A program made the translations under genes and the position numbers. This document shows positions 34,320-45,846 of a stretch of 64,000 bases of DNA, piece after piece. Below the pieces are notes generated by a model. That model was given only the letters and a program-made list of their open reading frames with translations, searched no databases and had not been told where the DNA came from. Position 1 is the first letter of the stretch. Each line of letters opens with the position of its first letter. The DNA lies in the NCBI RefSeq assembly GCF_022581195.2, contig NC_061472.1, positions 1,922,001 through 1,986,000 of the forward strand, in the 5' to 3' direction. The DNA comes from Helicoverpa zea (lineage: Eukaryota; Arthropoda; Insecta; Lepidoptera; Noctuidae).

Positions 34320-37165
34320 GCATCATTTTGGTTTTCAAAATAATTCTCTTTTTTTTTGCCAGATTTCAAGGTTACAGAATTTTTATACCGGGATACAATT
34401 CTGAATACAATCGATTGCTTTTTGCTATCTTGATACAGTTATCCAGATATTTTCCCACGATCATTGTTTCGAATAAAAACTTAGTGGAAAGCTTACGATA
34501 ACCATATTGTTTTTGAAAGTTGAGCAATTTTCAACTCTATGGGGTTTGTAATAGAGGCTATGAATTTTAGAGATTTAATCGGTATTGGGTTAATTGCTGC
34601 ATTAATTATTTTTTAGAACGAAGTGTATCCGCATTCTATAATAAGAACTGAAAAAGAAATTGGAGGTAAAATAACAAAATTAAAACGAAATTATACTCTA
34701 AATTGTATGTTATTTTTTTCGTAATTTTCTTATTTATTAACACATTTATAAATTATTAACCTACATAATAATATGTCAATTATTTGAACATACATAAATT
34801 GTACATAGTCATCAGAATTCACTTTGGTTTGCAACACATCTTATAAGATCTTGAATTCATTCAAAAGGATTTAGGGCACTTTAAATTACAAACATTTTTA
34901 CACCACCACCATATTGCAAGATAAAATTTCTAAAAACCAATTTAACCGTCAAATTACAATTTTTCCAAAAGAATTACAATTATTGCTTTTTTTATTGCGG
35001 CAATACCAAATATTTGGTACATTTTTTATGATGGCAACATTTGAATAGACGCAGGCTCTTTAGGGGACCCTTTGGCAAGTGTAAAAATGCGCGGTTTTAT
35101 CATTAAAATTAATGTCATTATGCAGGAAGATATCAGTTGAATCATCCGAGCAATTTTGTTAACCCCCAACGAGAAAAATATTACTTATGTTCATTTAAAT
35201 GCAAAAGTTCTAAAAATGAAGGCTATGGAAAACTATTTGTTATATTTGCTTATGTATATGCACACTATACCTACGTTACGTTAAAATTGTAGCAATGTCC
35301 TCAAAACTATTTTAGTGTAAAAATAAGTATTTTCGCAAAACTTAAGACATTTTACTATCACTGAAACGATTATAATAATTATAATATCAAAATCACAAAT
35401 ACTAAATACTCATTACTTCCAGCACAGTAATTACAAAACATATTTTTTTCACCCAAATAATGATAACAACTCATCATAATAAAACTCGTCAAATCTCGAC
35501 GTTTCACTCAACCCTCAAACGCTTACAGGTTATTTATACCCCCTCACTTTTCCCCCTAAATCGAAACCATAGCTCCAAATGACCGAAAATAATGACCTAA
35601 CTATTGTCCTCGCCCCAGTGTTTGGGAAGCCTCATTTATTTTTATAACTCTACGGGATTTTTAACAGAAAAAAGTAGAAAAAAAATTACGGACATCGCCG
35701 ATGATGGCCGAATTGATGTGTCGTGACGGTATTCGAAATTTAAATGTGTCGGTCATTTTTTTTTTGGCTTCAAATGTGACCCTTTTGGCAGTTGCTGTGT
35801 TTGATGGTTTGTTTATGTTGTGTTATCTTTTTGAGTGGTTGGTGAAATTACGGGACTGTTTTTGATCAATCGTCAGATTTTCAACAACTTAAGTTATAGC
35901 TGTGACTTCAAACTCAATTTTAAGGCAATTTCCCATCTATTTTTCATCATCACATTATAAAAAAACAAAACAGTAATCTCAAACAGTCTGCCATCTTTAA
36001 AAAGGGATTGGTCAAACAAAGCCAAATTAACCGCTACTCATCTGCAAGCCCACTTGTGGGGTACGTAGCCCAATTATTTTCTACAACCGGTGTTTGCAGA
36101 GATCTTCAGACTGCACCAGACTTGGATGGCCACTCGAATTTTGCATAACCAATTAGTTTTGCACAAACTAAAACAGACGTCTTTCGGGTGACACGGTCGG
36201 ACAGACCGTGATATGGAGTTGGCAGGGTTAATTTTATTGATATTTTATTTTTATATTATGTTTCTTTGTAATATTTCTTTTGTACTTTCTGAATTTTGGC
36301 TAGATGTTTGAATCTATTATATATTTTTTTTTTTTTGGAGAATCTGAGAAGTATTTATCAGTACAAATCATTGCACATAGTACGAGTATAAGGATGCGTT
36401 TGTACAAAACCTCCTTAAACTACTTACTAATCAATTAAACAAATTGTGTCAAATAAAAAAAAAACATAATATACGACTCCATAGCATTCATGAAGCTCTG
36501 TTAATTAGGCCCGCTTAATAAGGTCGTATGTCACGTTTAAATAAGTTATGCAAAATCCTGCTATAGCCAGTACAACTTGCCCTACTATTTAGAGTAATTT
36601 TTAAAAGATAATAAATGTGGAGCCTAAAGCGCCATTCCAAATGAAAAGCTTTTTAAAAAGCAGGGAAAAGGGTTTTAAGAAACAATATTTCAAATGAAGC
36701 ATTTCCTACACCAATATGTCACAAAAATATCTCTATCAAATATGTACTTAATTGTCCCATCCTACTGCCAACTAATACTTAACAACTTCAAGCATCTATC
36801 AACCTTAACGACTTCAATATAACATTAGCAATAAGGGTTAATTTCCCATAAGAGGTAGTTCCCAAAGATAATGCCAGGAGCAGTGTTTGCATATGCAAAA
36901 GGGTGCTTAGACTTGTTTTTCTAACTGATTAAGTTTAAAGTGACAGGACAGACGAAAGCAGACGATGTTAGGTGATAATATTAGTATTGTCATATTATTT
37001 TAATGTCTAAGTACTAAAAGGTTCTTGATGAAGTATGAAAAGGTAAGGTTAAAGAATAGGTCTTTGTTAATTTAACGTTTTGGGATCCCGCGGTAATCAG
37101 AAAAATATTAAACGTTGTTTAAAACTTTTGCGTAAGGAAAAAAAACTTGAAATTGCAAATCTACC
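34320..37165. other. no recognised gene
   Basis: AT-rich DNA. Plus-strand open frames near 35.1 kb show no codon-position bias and served as a negative control. A short inverted pair, CACGGTC/GACCGTG, lies near 36.2 kb. Confidence 0.4.
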
Positions 37166-37181
37166 TTGTGATTAAAAGCAT

Positions 37182-37567
37182 CATCATCCTCCGAGCCTTT
37201 TTCCCAATCATGTTGGGGTCGGCTTCCAGTCTAACCGGATTCAGCTGAGTACCAGTGCTTTACAAGAAGCGACTGCCTATCTGACCTCCTCAACCCAGTT
37301 ACCCGGGCAACCCGATACCCCTTGGTTAGACTGGTGTCAGACTTACTGGCTTCTGACTACCCGTAACGACTGCCAAGGATGTTCAATGACAGCCGGGACC
37401 TACAGTTTAACGTGCCATCCGAAACACAGCCAATGGTGTCTAAGATATACTTAGAAAGTAAATACAGACTTAGAAAAGTTGCATTGGTACTTGCCTGACC
37501 TGGGATCGAACCCGCGCCCTCATACTTGAGAGATTGGTCCTTTACCCACTAGGCCACCACGACTGCT
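37182..37567 (-). mobile_element. full-length-looking tRNA-derived SINE with target-site duplication
   Basis: The right end, read on the minus strand, begins near GTCGTGGTGGCCTAGTGGGT (A box) and holds GCGGGTTCGATCCC (B box), a tRNA-like head. The body runs left to a CATCATCATCC end. Flanks are the 16-bp direct repeat TTGTGATTAAAAGCAT at 37166-37181 and 37568-37583, a perfect target-site duplication, so insertion was fairly recent. Fragments of the same family lie at 22838 and 45497. Confidence 0.92.
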
Positions 37568-37599
37568 TTGTGATTAAAAGCATTAGCCGTTTAAGTTCT

Positions 37600-38740
37600 T
37601 TTATATATTTTTTTTATTTTTCTACATATATAGTATTTAAGTTAGGATATAGGTTTAGTTTTAGGTATAAAATATGTTATTATTATTTATCTTAATAAAA
37701 ATAAAAGAAAATACCATTTAAGTAATCATATTACAAAAGTACAGTGGTATATCGGAGACCATTGTGTAAGATAACAAAAGCAAGATATTAATTTATTTCA
37801 ATTTACGTAGCTGATCAAATTTTCGGCCATAGTGATAATAACATTTAAACGCAAACCGTTTTGTCCCCACCGGTACTCAAAACTACCAAATATTGACTCA
37901 ACCCCTATTTATTCAAATCGCCAAAACTATTGGACTATCACAATATCGGACTGTCAATTAGCCGACTGTCCGGAGTGAGGATAATGTATGTTTTCATCCT
38001 TTGCATATACAGGGTGTTTGTATTAGACCTACTGCGGATCTGAGGTGTTGCTTCAATAAATACATGGTGTTTAGATTCGGTGGCTACATTACGACTGTAA
38101 TTCAGTTAATATGTATTTAGGTACCTATGTTAATTTAGTGGTTCAGAAATGGCTAATAGATATACGTATTAGGAAACATATAGAAATTCACTGTGATGAT
38201 ATAGCATGGCTTCCTGCCTTCTTCTTCATTTTAATCTTGTAAAAGTCACCAATGGTAATTTGAATTATTGTAAAAGAAAAACGAGTGAGTAGCGGTGGAC
38301 AACATAAATGTAATTTATTGATAAGCTCTGTATTCATTTATTTATTCATAAGTTTCATTTTCAAAAATATCAGTTGAATATAAATAATCACAAAGAATAC
38401 TTTAAAACAGTAATTCAACTTCAAAGATTCACTGGAACCACTGAAATCCACCACTTAATCATAAATGCATATTGTAATCTCAACAGAACTATTAACCCGT
38501 CTAATGGCGCACACAATATATTTACGACTCATTATAAACATAATACACCATCAGCATACATCAAGGTAATGCAATGAAACACATAAAACTGACTCACGAA
38601 CAATATTTTCAATCGTAGCCAATAAATTCTGTGTGTAATCCTAAAGGTGTGGTACAAACCACAAAAGTCTGTAATATAATATAGTCATCAGCCTTATTAT
38701 AATGTGATGCTAACAATTCTCTTGTTTTGTGAAATCATCG
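37600..38740. other. no recognised gene
   Basis: AT-rich DNA; a plus-strand ORF at 38374-38577 has the composition expected by chance. Nothing else is seen. Confidence 0.4.
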
Positions 38741-38741
38741 A

Positions 38742-39118
38742 ATGATTTCTTCGGCAGTAGATACAAAACAGAAGAGCCTCAGAGTGAAAACCGGCCCTTA
38801 TTTCGAAGGATTTATAAAGAGACTCTTTGTGCAGACCTTCGTATTCCAGGATCGAGTTAACTCTTTGTTACAATCCCACATCCCCAACAAGCTTTGTCCC
38901 TATATCACTCTCCAATTAAGTATTCTGCGTTACAGATTTGTCTCATTTTGAGCCAGCAAATCCTGACCCTGATCCTTGTTGGAATAGCGATTGCAGAATT
39001 TGTTAACGTTAAGATGTCACCAATGAGCTTTCCCAAATTTCATTGTTGTCTGTGGCACACTTTTCATTGGATATTGAGATTCGTTCTTATGACCTACAAT
39101 GTTGAATTTTCTATCTAA
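38742..39118 (+). pseudogene. possible decayed coding tract
   Basis: Two plus-strand runs in different frames are protein-like: 38744-38859 (for example FFGSRYKTEEPQSENRPLF) and about 38930-39003 (for example HFEPANPDPDPCWNSDCR). Pro, Asp, Cys and Trp are unusually frequent for AT-rich noise. Other frames are also open here, so assignment is uncertain. Product unknown. Confidence 0.28.
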
Positions 39119-39311
39119 TTTATCCTTATGTATCCTGTCTCCAATAATAAAGTGAAGATGATGAAAAATAGAGCCTATTCGTCCTAGCCTTGTCCAAATA
39201 TTGCAGACCCATTTTCCCGCTTTAGCTCGTCATTTATACAGCGTGTCGTTAACTTTGAACCAACTGACGCATATGTAAATGAGTGTCCATGTTTATTATT
39301 CCTAGTTTTAA

Positions 39312-39566
39312 TTGAAGCTCGGCCACCATACTGCCAACAACACAGACACCTGTGCTCCGCTGTTTAACGTTTATGAAGATATTGGGTTACTAGGGATTTT
39401 TGTTTTATTTAGTTTTTTGCTTTTTGACTGGCTAGTTCTGTATTGGGATATGTTTTTTTATCATATGAAACTATTATTGTTAGATTGTTTTGCGAAATTG
39501 TTAACTGCCAAAAGATTGGGAACTATAAACGGTTGTGAGTTATTTCCCTTAGAAATGTGGGATTAA
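39312..39566 (+). pseudogene. open frame, membrane-like unknown protein
   Basis: An 84-codon frame ends in TAA at 39564-39566. About a quarter of codons begin with G. A hydrophobic segment (GLLGIFVLFSFLLFDWLVLY) could span a membrane; flanks are polar (NTDTCAPLFNVYED, GTINGCELFPLEMWD). The start is TTG, so a true start is not visible. Product unknown. Confidence 0.3.
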
Positions 39567-39569
39567 ATA

Positions 39570-41170
39570 ATGATAATATGATGAATAACAATAATATTTA
39601 GTAGCATCATTTCTTTAAACTGGTTAACAAGAAATAATAATCTTAAAGGTAGCGTGTGAAATGAACAGGTTTTTAGTCAAATTGAAGGGAAGTAATTTTA
39701 TAGACAAACTTTCAAAAACCTTAAAAATATAACAGTCGTTTTCTTATTTTAAAGTTAATAAATCTACTGAAGGAAAAAGTAACGGTGGGCGGTGTCAAAA
39801 CTTTTGCTCCAAAAGTACCTATATTTTTCAAAACACACTTTAGTATCAAATTAAAAACTTCACACTTTTAATTCTAATTCTAAGTCTTCGTTAACTTCCT
39901 AATAGCCGATCGCTCATAAGTTATTAACTTGGAAAAACTTGAAAACTTTTTGATGCCCCAAGGATATTCAAGTCATCAATTTTACTTAAAGCTTCTAATA
40001 AGGTGTTATTAAGTATGTTGACACCGTTTGAAGTTTTTAATGTGGAAAGGAATGGATCATTTAATTTCCAGATTAACTAGCTTCCGAACATCAGTAAAAT
40101 CTTGCTTTGCCTATGTATTTTTTAAGGTAGATAATTTACTTTAGATCCTTAAAACCATAGTGACTAGACATATTTGCGGATGTGTATGTTCGTAAAACAC
40201 TTATACCCGGTACACCGCAAAATTTGCAACAGTATGATAGGTGCACAAATCAGTATGGAGACACGAATCGTAGAGCGTACGTTAAGTTGGTATTTTTTTT
40301 TCAATACATATTTTGGGCCAACTGTAGGTCGACTTGCCTCTATGAGTTGTTATGACAATTTGACTGAAAACAAAAAAATACATAGATACATGCTATCTTT
40401 CCTCTAATTAAATAAAAATAAACAGAAATATAATATCCACATCGTTGTCACCGCCGACAGAGTATTAACACAAGCGTGACGTATTGCTTACGTCACGGTT
40501 CCATTCTTCTGTAAGATTAGAAGAAAACGATATACTATACGTGTCTGTGGTTAGCCTTAACATTGGTGGTATTGCGTTTACGCAATTTTAGTCTCTTATT
40601 TTTATTTCACTTAGAAATAGCTTTTTCCCTGAATTTAAATGGAGTATCTTATTTAATTACAGAAAAACTAGGCTGAAATCTTCAGGACCCTTTTTGCTCA
40701 AGACTAATGATTCGCCTGAAAATAAGCACTATCGATTCCTATGGAGTCCCTCTGAGAGCTTGATTTTGTATAAGCAACAGTTTTTTACTTTTCGTTTTGT
40801 TTTCTGTATCAATTTTAAGCACAAATCTAATTTCAGTCTGGGCTTCAAAATATACCATTTTATTGTTTAAGTTAGGTTTATGTGAGCAGTTTGACATTTC
40901 GAATACACCTCTAAACCGAACACACTATGATCGCATTACGAACAACTACATTGAATTACAACTACCTACTGATAATTTCAATAACAAAGTAAAGTACATT
41001 GCTCTAAAATTTCAAGTAAACAAACTATTCATCATTTTCTAAATACGATTTTACGTGGTTTTAACCTTCAAGTTGCGATGTCAGTTTTGATGGACGGTCT
41101 TACTCATCAACCAATACTTGATGTGGATTCATAATGTAAATAAATGAGTAATGGACAAAATGGCTTTTAT
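39570..41170. other. no recognised gene
   Basis: AT-rich DNA with a CRE-like inverted pair at 40475-40497. ORFs at 40174-40407 and 40797-41042 are not convincing. Confidence 0.4.
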
Positions 41171-41216
41171 ACAGAGTGTGTCGTTCACAATCACATTAAA
41201 TCCTGTCGCATATATA

Positions 41217-42378
41217 GGGTAAACTCGTTAGAGATGGCCATAGTTTTATCTAGACATAATAAAAAATAGAAAAAATGTGGTTACAATCAGTCTTTTATTC
41301 TTATCATAATTAACAGTAATTAGTCTTGTAAAAATCAATGACAAATATTTTTTTATAGTTCAAAAACATATTAAAAAACAATTTAAAAATAAAAATAGAA
41401 TTGGCCATCTCTCCCGAGGCTTCAGGGTAAGTTGGCCATAGCTATACGGGATAGATGACCAGTACTTGACTTCCCTTTACCCTTTCCCTTGCTCTGAAAT
41501 TCGGCTTGTTTAGCTTCTTTTTTCTTCTTCTGTTCACATTTGGAGCATATATCATCAAACTCGGTACAGTTTTCATGTACGGTGGGTACATGAAAACTGT
41601 ACCGTTTGATGTGACTGAAGTTTGATGAGTCACAAATAAGACACTGGAGCCACTCTTCCAGAATACGAGTCTTATAATAATTTTCTCCGATTCCAGCGCA
41701 GTTATCTGCTTCGTTTTCTTTATGTTCTTCGTCAGATGTATCACACAATTCTGATTCACTGAGATCAGAACTGCTTTCGCTAATACGCCTTACAGCTTTC
41801 CGTTTTCTATTCATATTTGTATCAGTCTTCTTATTTTTGGGTTTAACCATTTTTTTTAGTGAATCTTCACTCCAACAACCACGAGTGGCTATGGCTTTTC
41901 TCTGATACTTATTTGGCTTCTGTAACAAAACATAAAACGCATTAATATCACTTCAAATAACAAAAAATAATATGGCTATCTCAACCTGAATTTATGTGGC
42001 CATCTCTCCTTTTTGTGCGGGTGAGATGGCCATATCAAATTTTTGATTTAGTTAAACATTAGCAGGCGCCATTTTGAGGTTAAAATAGACGTTAACATTT
42101 GATAAACATAATAAACTAAGCAAACATTTAAAAAATACAATAAAAAGTAGTACTACATGATAATTTATGACCACACTGTACAATTTTTGCAATACCCTGT
42201 AAAATAAAAGTTGATTTACTTACTTTTTAACATAAATACGCGCAGCAGCGTCGTCGCACTGTGTTCCTGAGCGTGGCTTGCGGTGTACTGACTGCATTGT
42301 AGAGCCATCTAGCTATGCATGCCAAAAATAATTCGATTGGTCATCTCTCCCGTATGGCCATCTCTAACGAGTTTACCC
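41217..42378 (-). mobile_element. pogo-like (Tc1/mariner superfamily) transposon remnant, internally deleted
   Basis: Both ends carry a 26-bp perfect inverted repeat beginning GGGTAAACTCGTTAGAGATG, each flanked by TA (41215-41216 and 42379-42380), the target site of Tc1/mariner-type elements. The word GGCCATCTC/GAGATGGCCA recurs just inside the ends and near 41402, 41999 and 42021, a pattern expected of transposase binding sites. At 1162 bp the element is too short for a complete transposase; the internal ORF lacks the catalytic domain. Confidence 0.8.
41422..41928 (-). CDS. truncated transposase-like ORF with N-terminal and C-terminal zinc-finger-like parts
   Basis: The frame is open for 168 codons. 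It starts at a TTG within GTTTTGTTACAG, a good splice acceptor, so the true first codon may lie in an upstream exon. Residues 4-28 (KPNKYQRKAIATRGCWSEDS) resemble the start of the psq/helix-turn-helix region of pogo/jerky-like transposases. A Lys/Ser/Glu-rich linker follows. Residues about 93-133 hold spaced Cys/His (EEWLQCLICDSS, CSKCEQ), like the PHD-type finger at the C-terminus of such transposases. The DDE catalytic core between them is missing. An internal hairpin lies at 41562-41604. Probably non-functional as a transposase. Confidence 0.6.
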   Translation of the reverse strand: MLQKPNKYQRKAIATRGCWSEDSLKKMVKPKNKKTDTNMNRKRKAVRRISESSSDLSESELCDTSDEEHKENEADNCAGIGENYYKTRILEEWLQCLICDSSNFSHIKRYSFHVPTVHENCTEFDDICSKCEQKKKKEAKQAEFQSKGKGKGKSSTGHLSRIAMANLP

Positions 42379-42699
42379 TATTTTATGATATTCTATGGCG
42401 AATTGTAAAAAAAATAACCTAATCCATTCAGTGAGGTAACCACAGGAGTCATTTTTCGTAATACAGAGACATGTGTAATACAGAGATAAAGTTAGGAGTA
42501 TCGAATGTTTTGATCAGTTGACAGCTGTCAGTTTTCAAGGGAGAATTTAAGTTGTTTGTTATGACTGACTTTTATATGGTGTTCTAATTTTCGCACATTT
42601 TCATTCTATTTACTTTGTTTGAAAATTTCATTTTTACGTATTTTCCTTTTTTCTTTGTGTTAATCGACATATTTAATTGTGAACGACACACCCGATATA

Positions 42700-43990
42700 C
42701 AAATATAGGATAACAGTACTGAATCCGATGTGCCAAGTGAATTATGAATTTTACATAAAGTAAACAATGCTGATGTGTGCGTACTTAATTCAAAATTTTA
42801 TTAAAGCAATCTGGGAGTTTATTTGATTGGTTTTGAAATTGATTTGGCATTCAGCTAAGTACTGGATATAAACGATTGAAGAGTATTGGTTAATGTGTTA
42901 TTAACTGTTGATCATAACAGTTAGTTAATAATGAATCCTACATTTGAGTTGTTTGTTTTGATCCTACTGATAGATCCTACCTTTGTTTGTTTCTCTTTCA
43001 TGTAAAAACCATTTAATGGATTATGATGAATTCTGATAGTAATACCGCTTATACGTCAGAATTATTCTGCTCTTTTTAATCCGCATGTAGTGAGCAGTTC
43101 CTTGAGAAAGTTGGTAAACCGCTAGCGGAGGCTAGTAAATCTATAAATTGTCACTAGTTGCAACCGACGCTAAGTGTTGATGCAAAAAATCATGGAATAA
43201 TTTTTCTCCTTATTTTGAAGCGCTCCAAAAAAGTTTACTAGCTGCAGCATCCAATATTAGAACTACTGCTTAAACCATCAAATATATATCTATGAGTGGT
43301 ATGGTACAACATTGGTCGCGTGCGCAACGAGTAAGTTCACTTGACTGAGCAAACTTTTTGATGCATACATTTGTATTATGTTCGTATGGTCTCCGCGAAT
43401 GGAACATGCCATCAATTGATGTGGTGATACATTTGCTTAGATTATGGCAATAGAAGGTTAAATTCCAGGATTTATAGGATAATGCAAGTCGTTTTCTTTA
43501 TCATCTATTATTCATTCATCCCTCTGTTCTTACTTTTGGGGTATATTCATTTCAAAGAGGTGCAGTATATCTGCTTCTTTCATTATTTTCTGTATGATCT
43601 TATGAGTCAGATTACAACTTCATGTTTTTTCACATAATTCAACTTACCTACCTTCCTTAAATGGCATCGCTGGGCAACGTCCAAAAGCAGTCAACTTAAG
43701 GCCAAATTGATAGGCAGCCATAGTTTCAAGAACCAAGTTAGCTTTCTTGATTCGAGAGTCTGCAAGCAGTCACACTACACTTGCCCATAATATAAAATGG
43801 TAGTAGACTACCTACTGGGTAACTGCATAATAAAATTGTCTGGTACAAAAATAGACCATATCATATAATCCAGTTATTTTTAATCGTATCATATCAGCTT
43901 TGAAACTGGAGTACTACAAAAATAAACTCGCCGAGAACTCGACGCCAATCTATAAATGTACCGTATTTGTCTGGCGACAGCATGTTAATA
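42700..43990. other. no recognised gene
   Basis: AT-rich DNA. A near-palindrome around 42906-42927 (TAACTGTTGATCATAACAGT) is the only visible structure. Confidence 0.4.
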
Positions 43991-44047
43991 CTAGCTGTTC
44001 CTTGCGGTTTCACTCGTATCCTTAGGGTATTAATATAAGTATGTAGA
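43991..44047 (-). mobile_element. 57-bp deleted Helitron-like relic
   Basis: CTAGCTGTTCCTTGCGGTTT (the reverse complement of the Helitron-type 3' end) is joined to TTAATATAAGTATGTAGA (the 5' end). Nearly all of the interior found in the copies at 25637 and 28938 is missing. Confidence 0.5.
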
Positions 44048-44075
44048 TGAAGATGAGGCCATGCTTAATATTTCA

Positions 44076-44421
44076 GTCTTTTCTTCTCAAGATATCCATA
44101 AAAAATCAAACGAAATCTATTCTGATCATATTTTTACTTAAAAGGATTTTTGTCATCACTATACACTACTAAAACATGATCAGGTAAATTGCTATGGTCA
44201 TTGCTCTTTAAAGTAATAATTACCCTTTTAAGTCCTTCAAATGATTATTCCTCAACAGTCTTTATAGGAACTCTGACAGTACCTTCAAGAGCAACATTTA
44301 CAATATCAACTACAGTATTACCTATAGTTATATCTTTATCTCTAGCTTCAATATCATAATATAAGCCTACAACAAAGCACTTACGTCTTTTAGTATCCAA
44401 CACAACATTAACTATAGTCAT
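44076..44421 (-). pseudogene. decayed gene with clear coding signature, unknown protein
   Basis: An ATG at 44419-44421 opens 58 codons to a TAA at 44245-44247. The same frame then reads on for 36 more codons to another TAA (44134-44136) and beyond. By hand count about 45% of codons in the first part begin with G, the strongest coding signal in the window outside the 442-codon gene (for example KCFVVGLYYDIEARDKDIT and IVNVALEGTVRVPIK). The length past the first stop suggests one nonsense mutation in a longer gene. No family is recognised. Confidence 0.5.
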
Positions 44422-45496
44422 GACCTCGATACGATTGAATAATACTACTTATGTATAATTTACTATACGACAGTGCAGTCGCCGTATACTGTTGTATACA
44501 TAGTATATATTGTATAGTATAATTATAGCTGTGTTGTTAGTATAGTGTAAGTTGCACGTACGCTGCGCCACTATAATACTTGTATGAGCGAGATGATTGG
44601 TTAAGGCTTGTTCATAATGTTTAGAGAGTAGATTATAATTTCTGTGATCTTAAAGTTGAAGTTTAGTTAACATAAGATACTTGATTGCAGATGGTATAAT
44701 ACGATAAATAATATGAGGCAATTTTTTACATAGTAAGGGATATGAAGTTGATACTGGTGTGAGAGCGACAAAAGCTTTATTGATTTTGTCGACTAAAAAC
44801 CCTCGAAAGAATACAGAATAATTTTCCACAAAATTAACAATGTCAAAAGTTCATTTAGAAGGTATATTATTCTGTCTAATGGACAGACTCGCAGAAACAG
44901 CTTAATATTTTGGTTCTAATAACAATTACATTACAGTTTCAGCTGTACACCATCAGCCTTTTTACTGAACACAAGTCTCATCTAAACAGAACAGGAATAA
45001 GCATTAATCATTCAAACGACAATACAACAGCTCAATACACCGAAGCTGTCCACATTACATTTCGACATAACAAGACTACATTGAACACAAATTATCTTGT
45101 CACTCCCCCAACGATCGATACATAAGCAACTAACCTAGACTATTGTACACATTAAATATTAATCCCAAATTCATCGTGTGACACATTCTATCAGTACTTA
45201 CATAGAATTGCAGTGAATCATTTACCTAGAAAATGCATTGCATTAGTAATTTGAAACACTAGAAATGTCCAATGAAATTAGGGAAAGGTGTTTGGGAATC
45301 AAAATCCTTTGTTACATGGTTTTGTTCGGTTATTTCCAATTGAGGATTCATTTATTATTCAGAAACGTGTCCTATCATGTAATTTTAGGTCTGTCTGTCT
45401 ATAACAGTTTCAGGAATAGTGTCTAGAATGTCTTCACCAGTTTTTTTTTTCTATTCATAGTTAATGTTGAATTGATTGTAGCATTCACAATATATC

Positions 45497-45580
45497 TACT
45501 CATCATTTGCCTTTTCTCAACCTTGTTGGATTCAGCTTCCAGTGCAATCAGATGGAGCTGAATACCAGTGTTTTCTGCTA
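45497..45580 (-). mobile_element. diverged SINE fragment (37182 family)
   Basis: TCATCATTTGCCTTTTCTCA, CTTGTTGGATTCAGCTTCCA, and GGAGCTGAATACCAGTGTTT keep the order of the left part of the SINE at 37182. The tRNA-like head is absent. Confidence 0.55.
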
Positions 45581-45826
45581 ATTAGCAGTTATGATCAGCA
45601 TTCATTTCATTAATCACTAGCAGAATCTTCCATCACCTTATTACTTTCAAGCTTTGAGAGACTCTTAAAAAATATTTAAAGCTTATCAACCCCTACAAAA
45701 CCTTTAACTGTATTAAATCCTAAACTAAATCCCACTACGTACAAATCCTCATCCATAAACGTGCCTTTACAAGTCGCAAGCGCAGCTGCACGATGCGCAC
45801 AAGCTACCGGTTCTACGGGCTAACGA

Positions 45827-45846
45827 CCCCCCCTCCCCGCCCCGCC
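45827..45846 (-). repeat. G-run tract on the minus strand (G-quadruplex-capable)
   Basis: The plus strand reads a 20-bp C-rich block; its complement has four or more G runs of 2-7 (GGCGGGGCGGGGAGGGGGGG). It lies in a short GC-rich patch (about 45777-45855) inside AT-rich DNA, with GC-box-like words. Confidence 0.5.

Larger units (their letters stand above)
41172..42699. mobile_element. outer inverted-repeat DNA element interrupted by a second transposon
   Basis: GTGTGTCGTTCACAAT near the left end (about 41176) is repeated in inverse near the right end (ATTGTGAACGACACAC, about 42676-42691), and the match continues into ATTAAAT. The left arm is followed almost at once by the inner element 41217-42378. 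Removing it leaves an element of about 370 bp, a MITE-like size. Exact outer ends and target duplication are uncertain. Confidence 0.6.

Noticed and set aside
35040..35300. Plus-strand open run of about 60 codons that reads like protein
   Set aside because: G-first codons are about 20%, equal to background. It was used as a negative control and shows that open runs alone are not evidence here.
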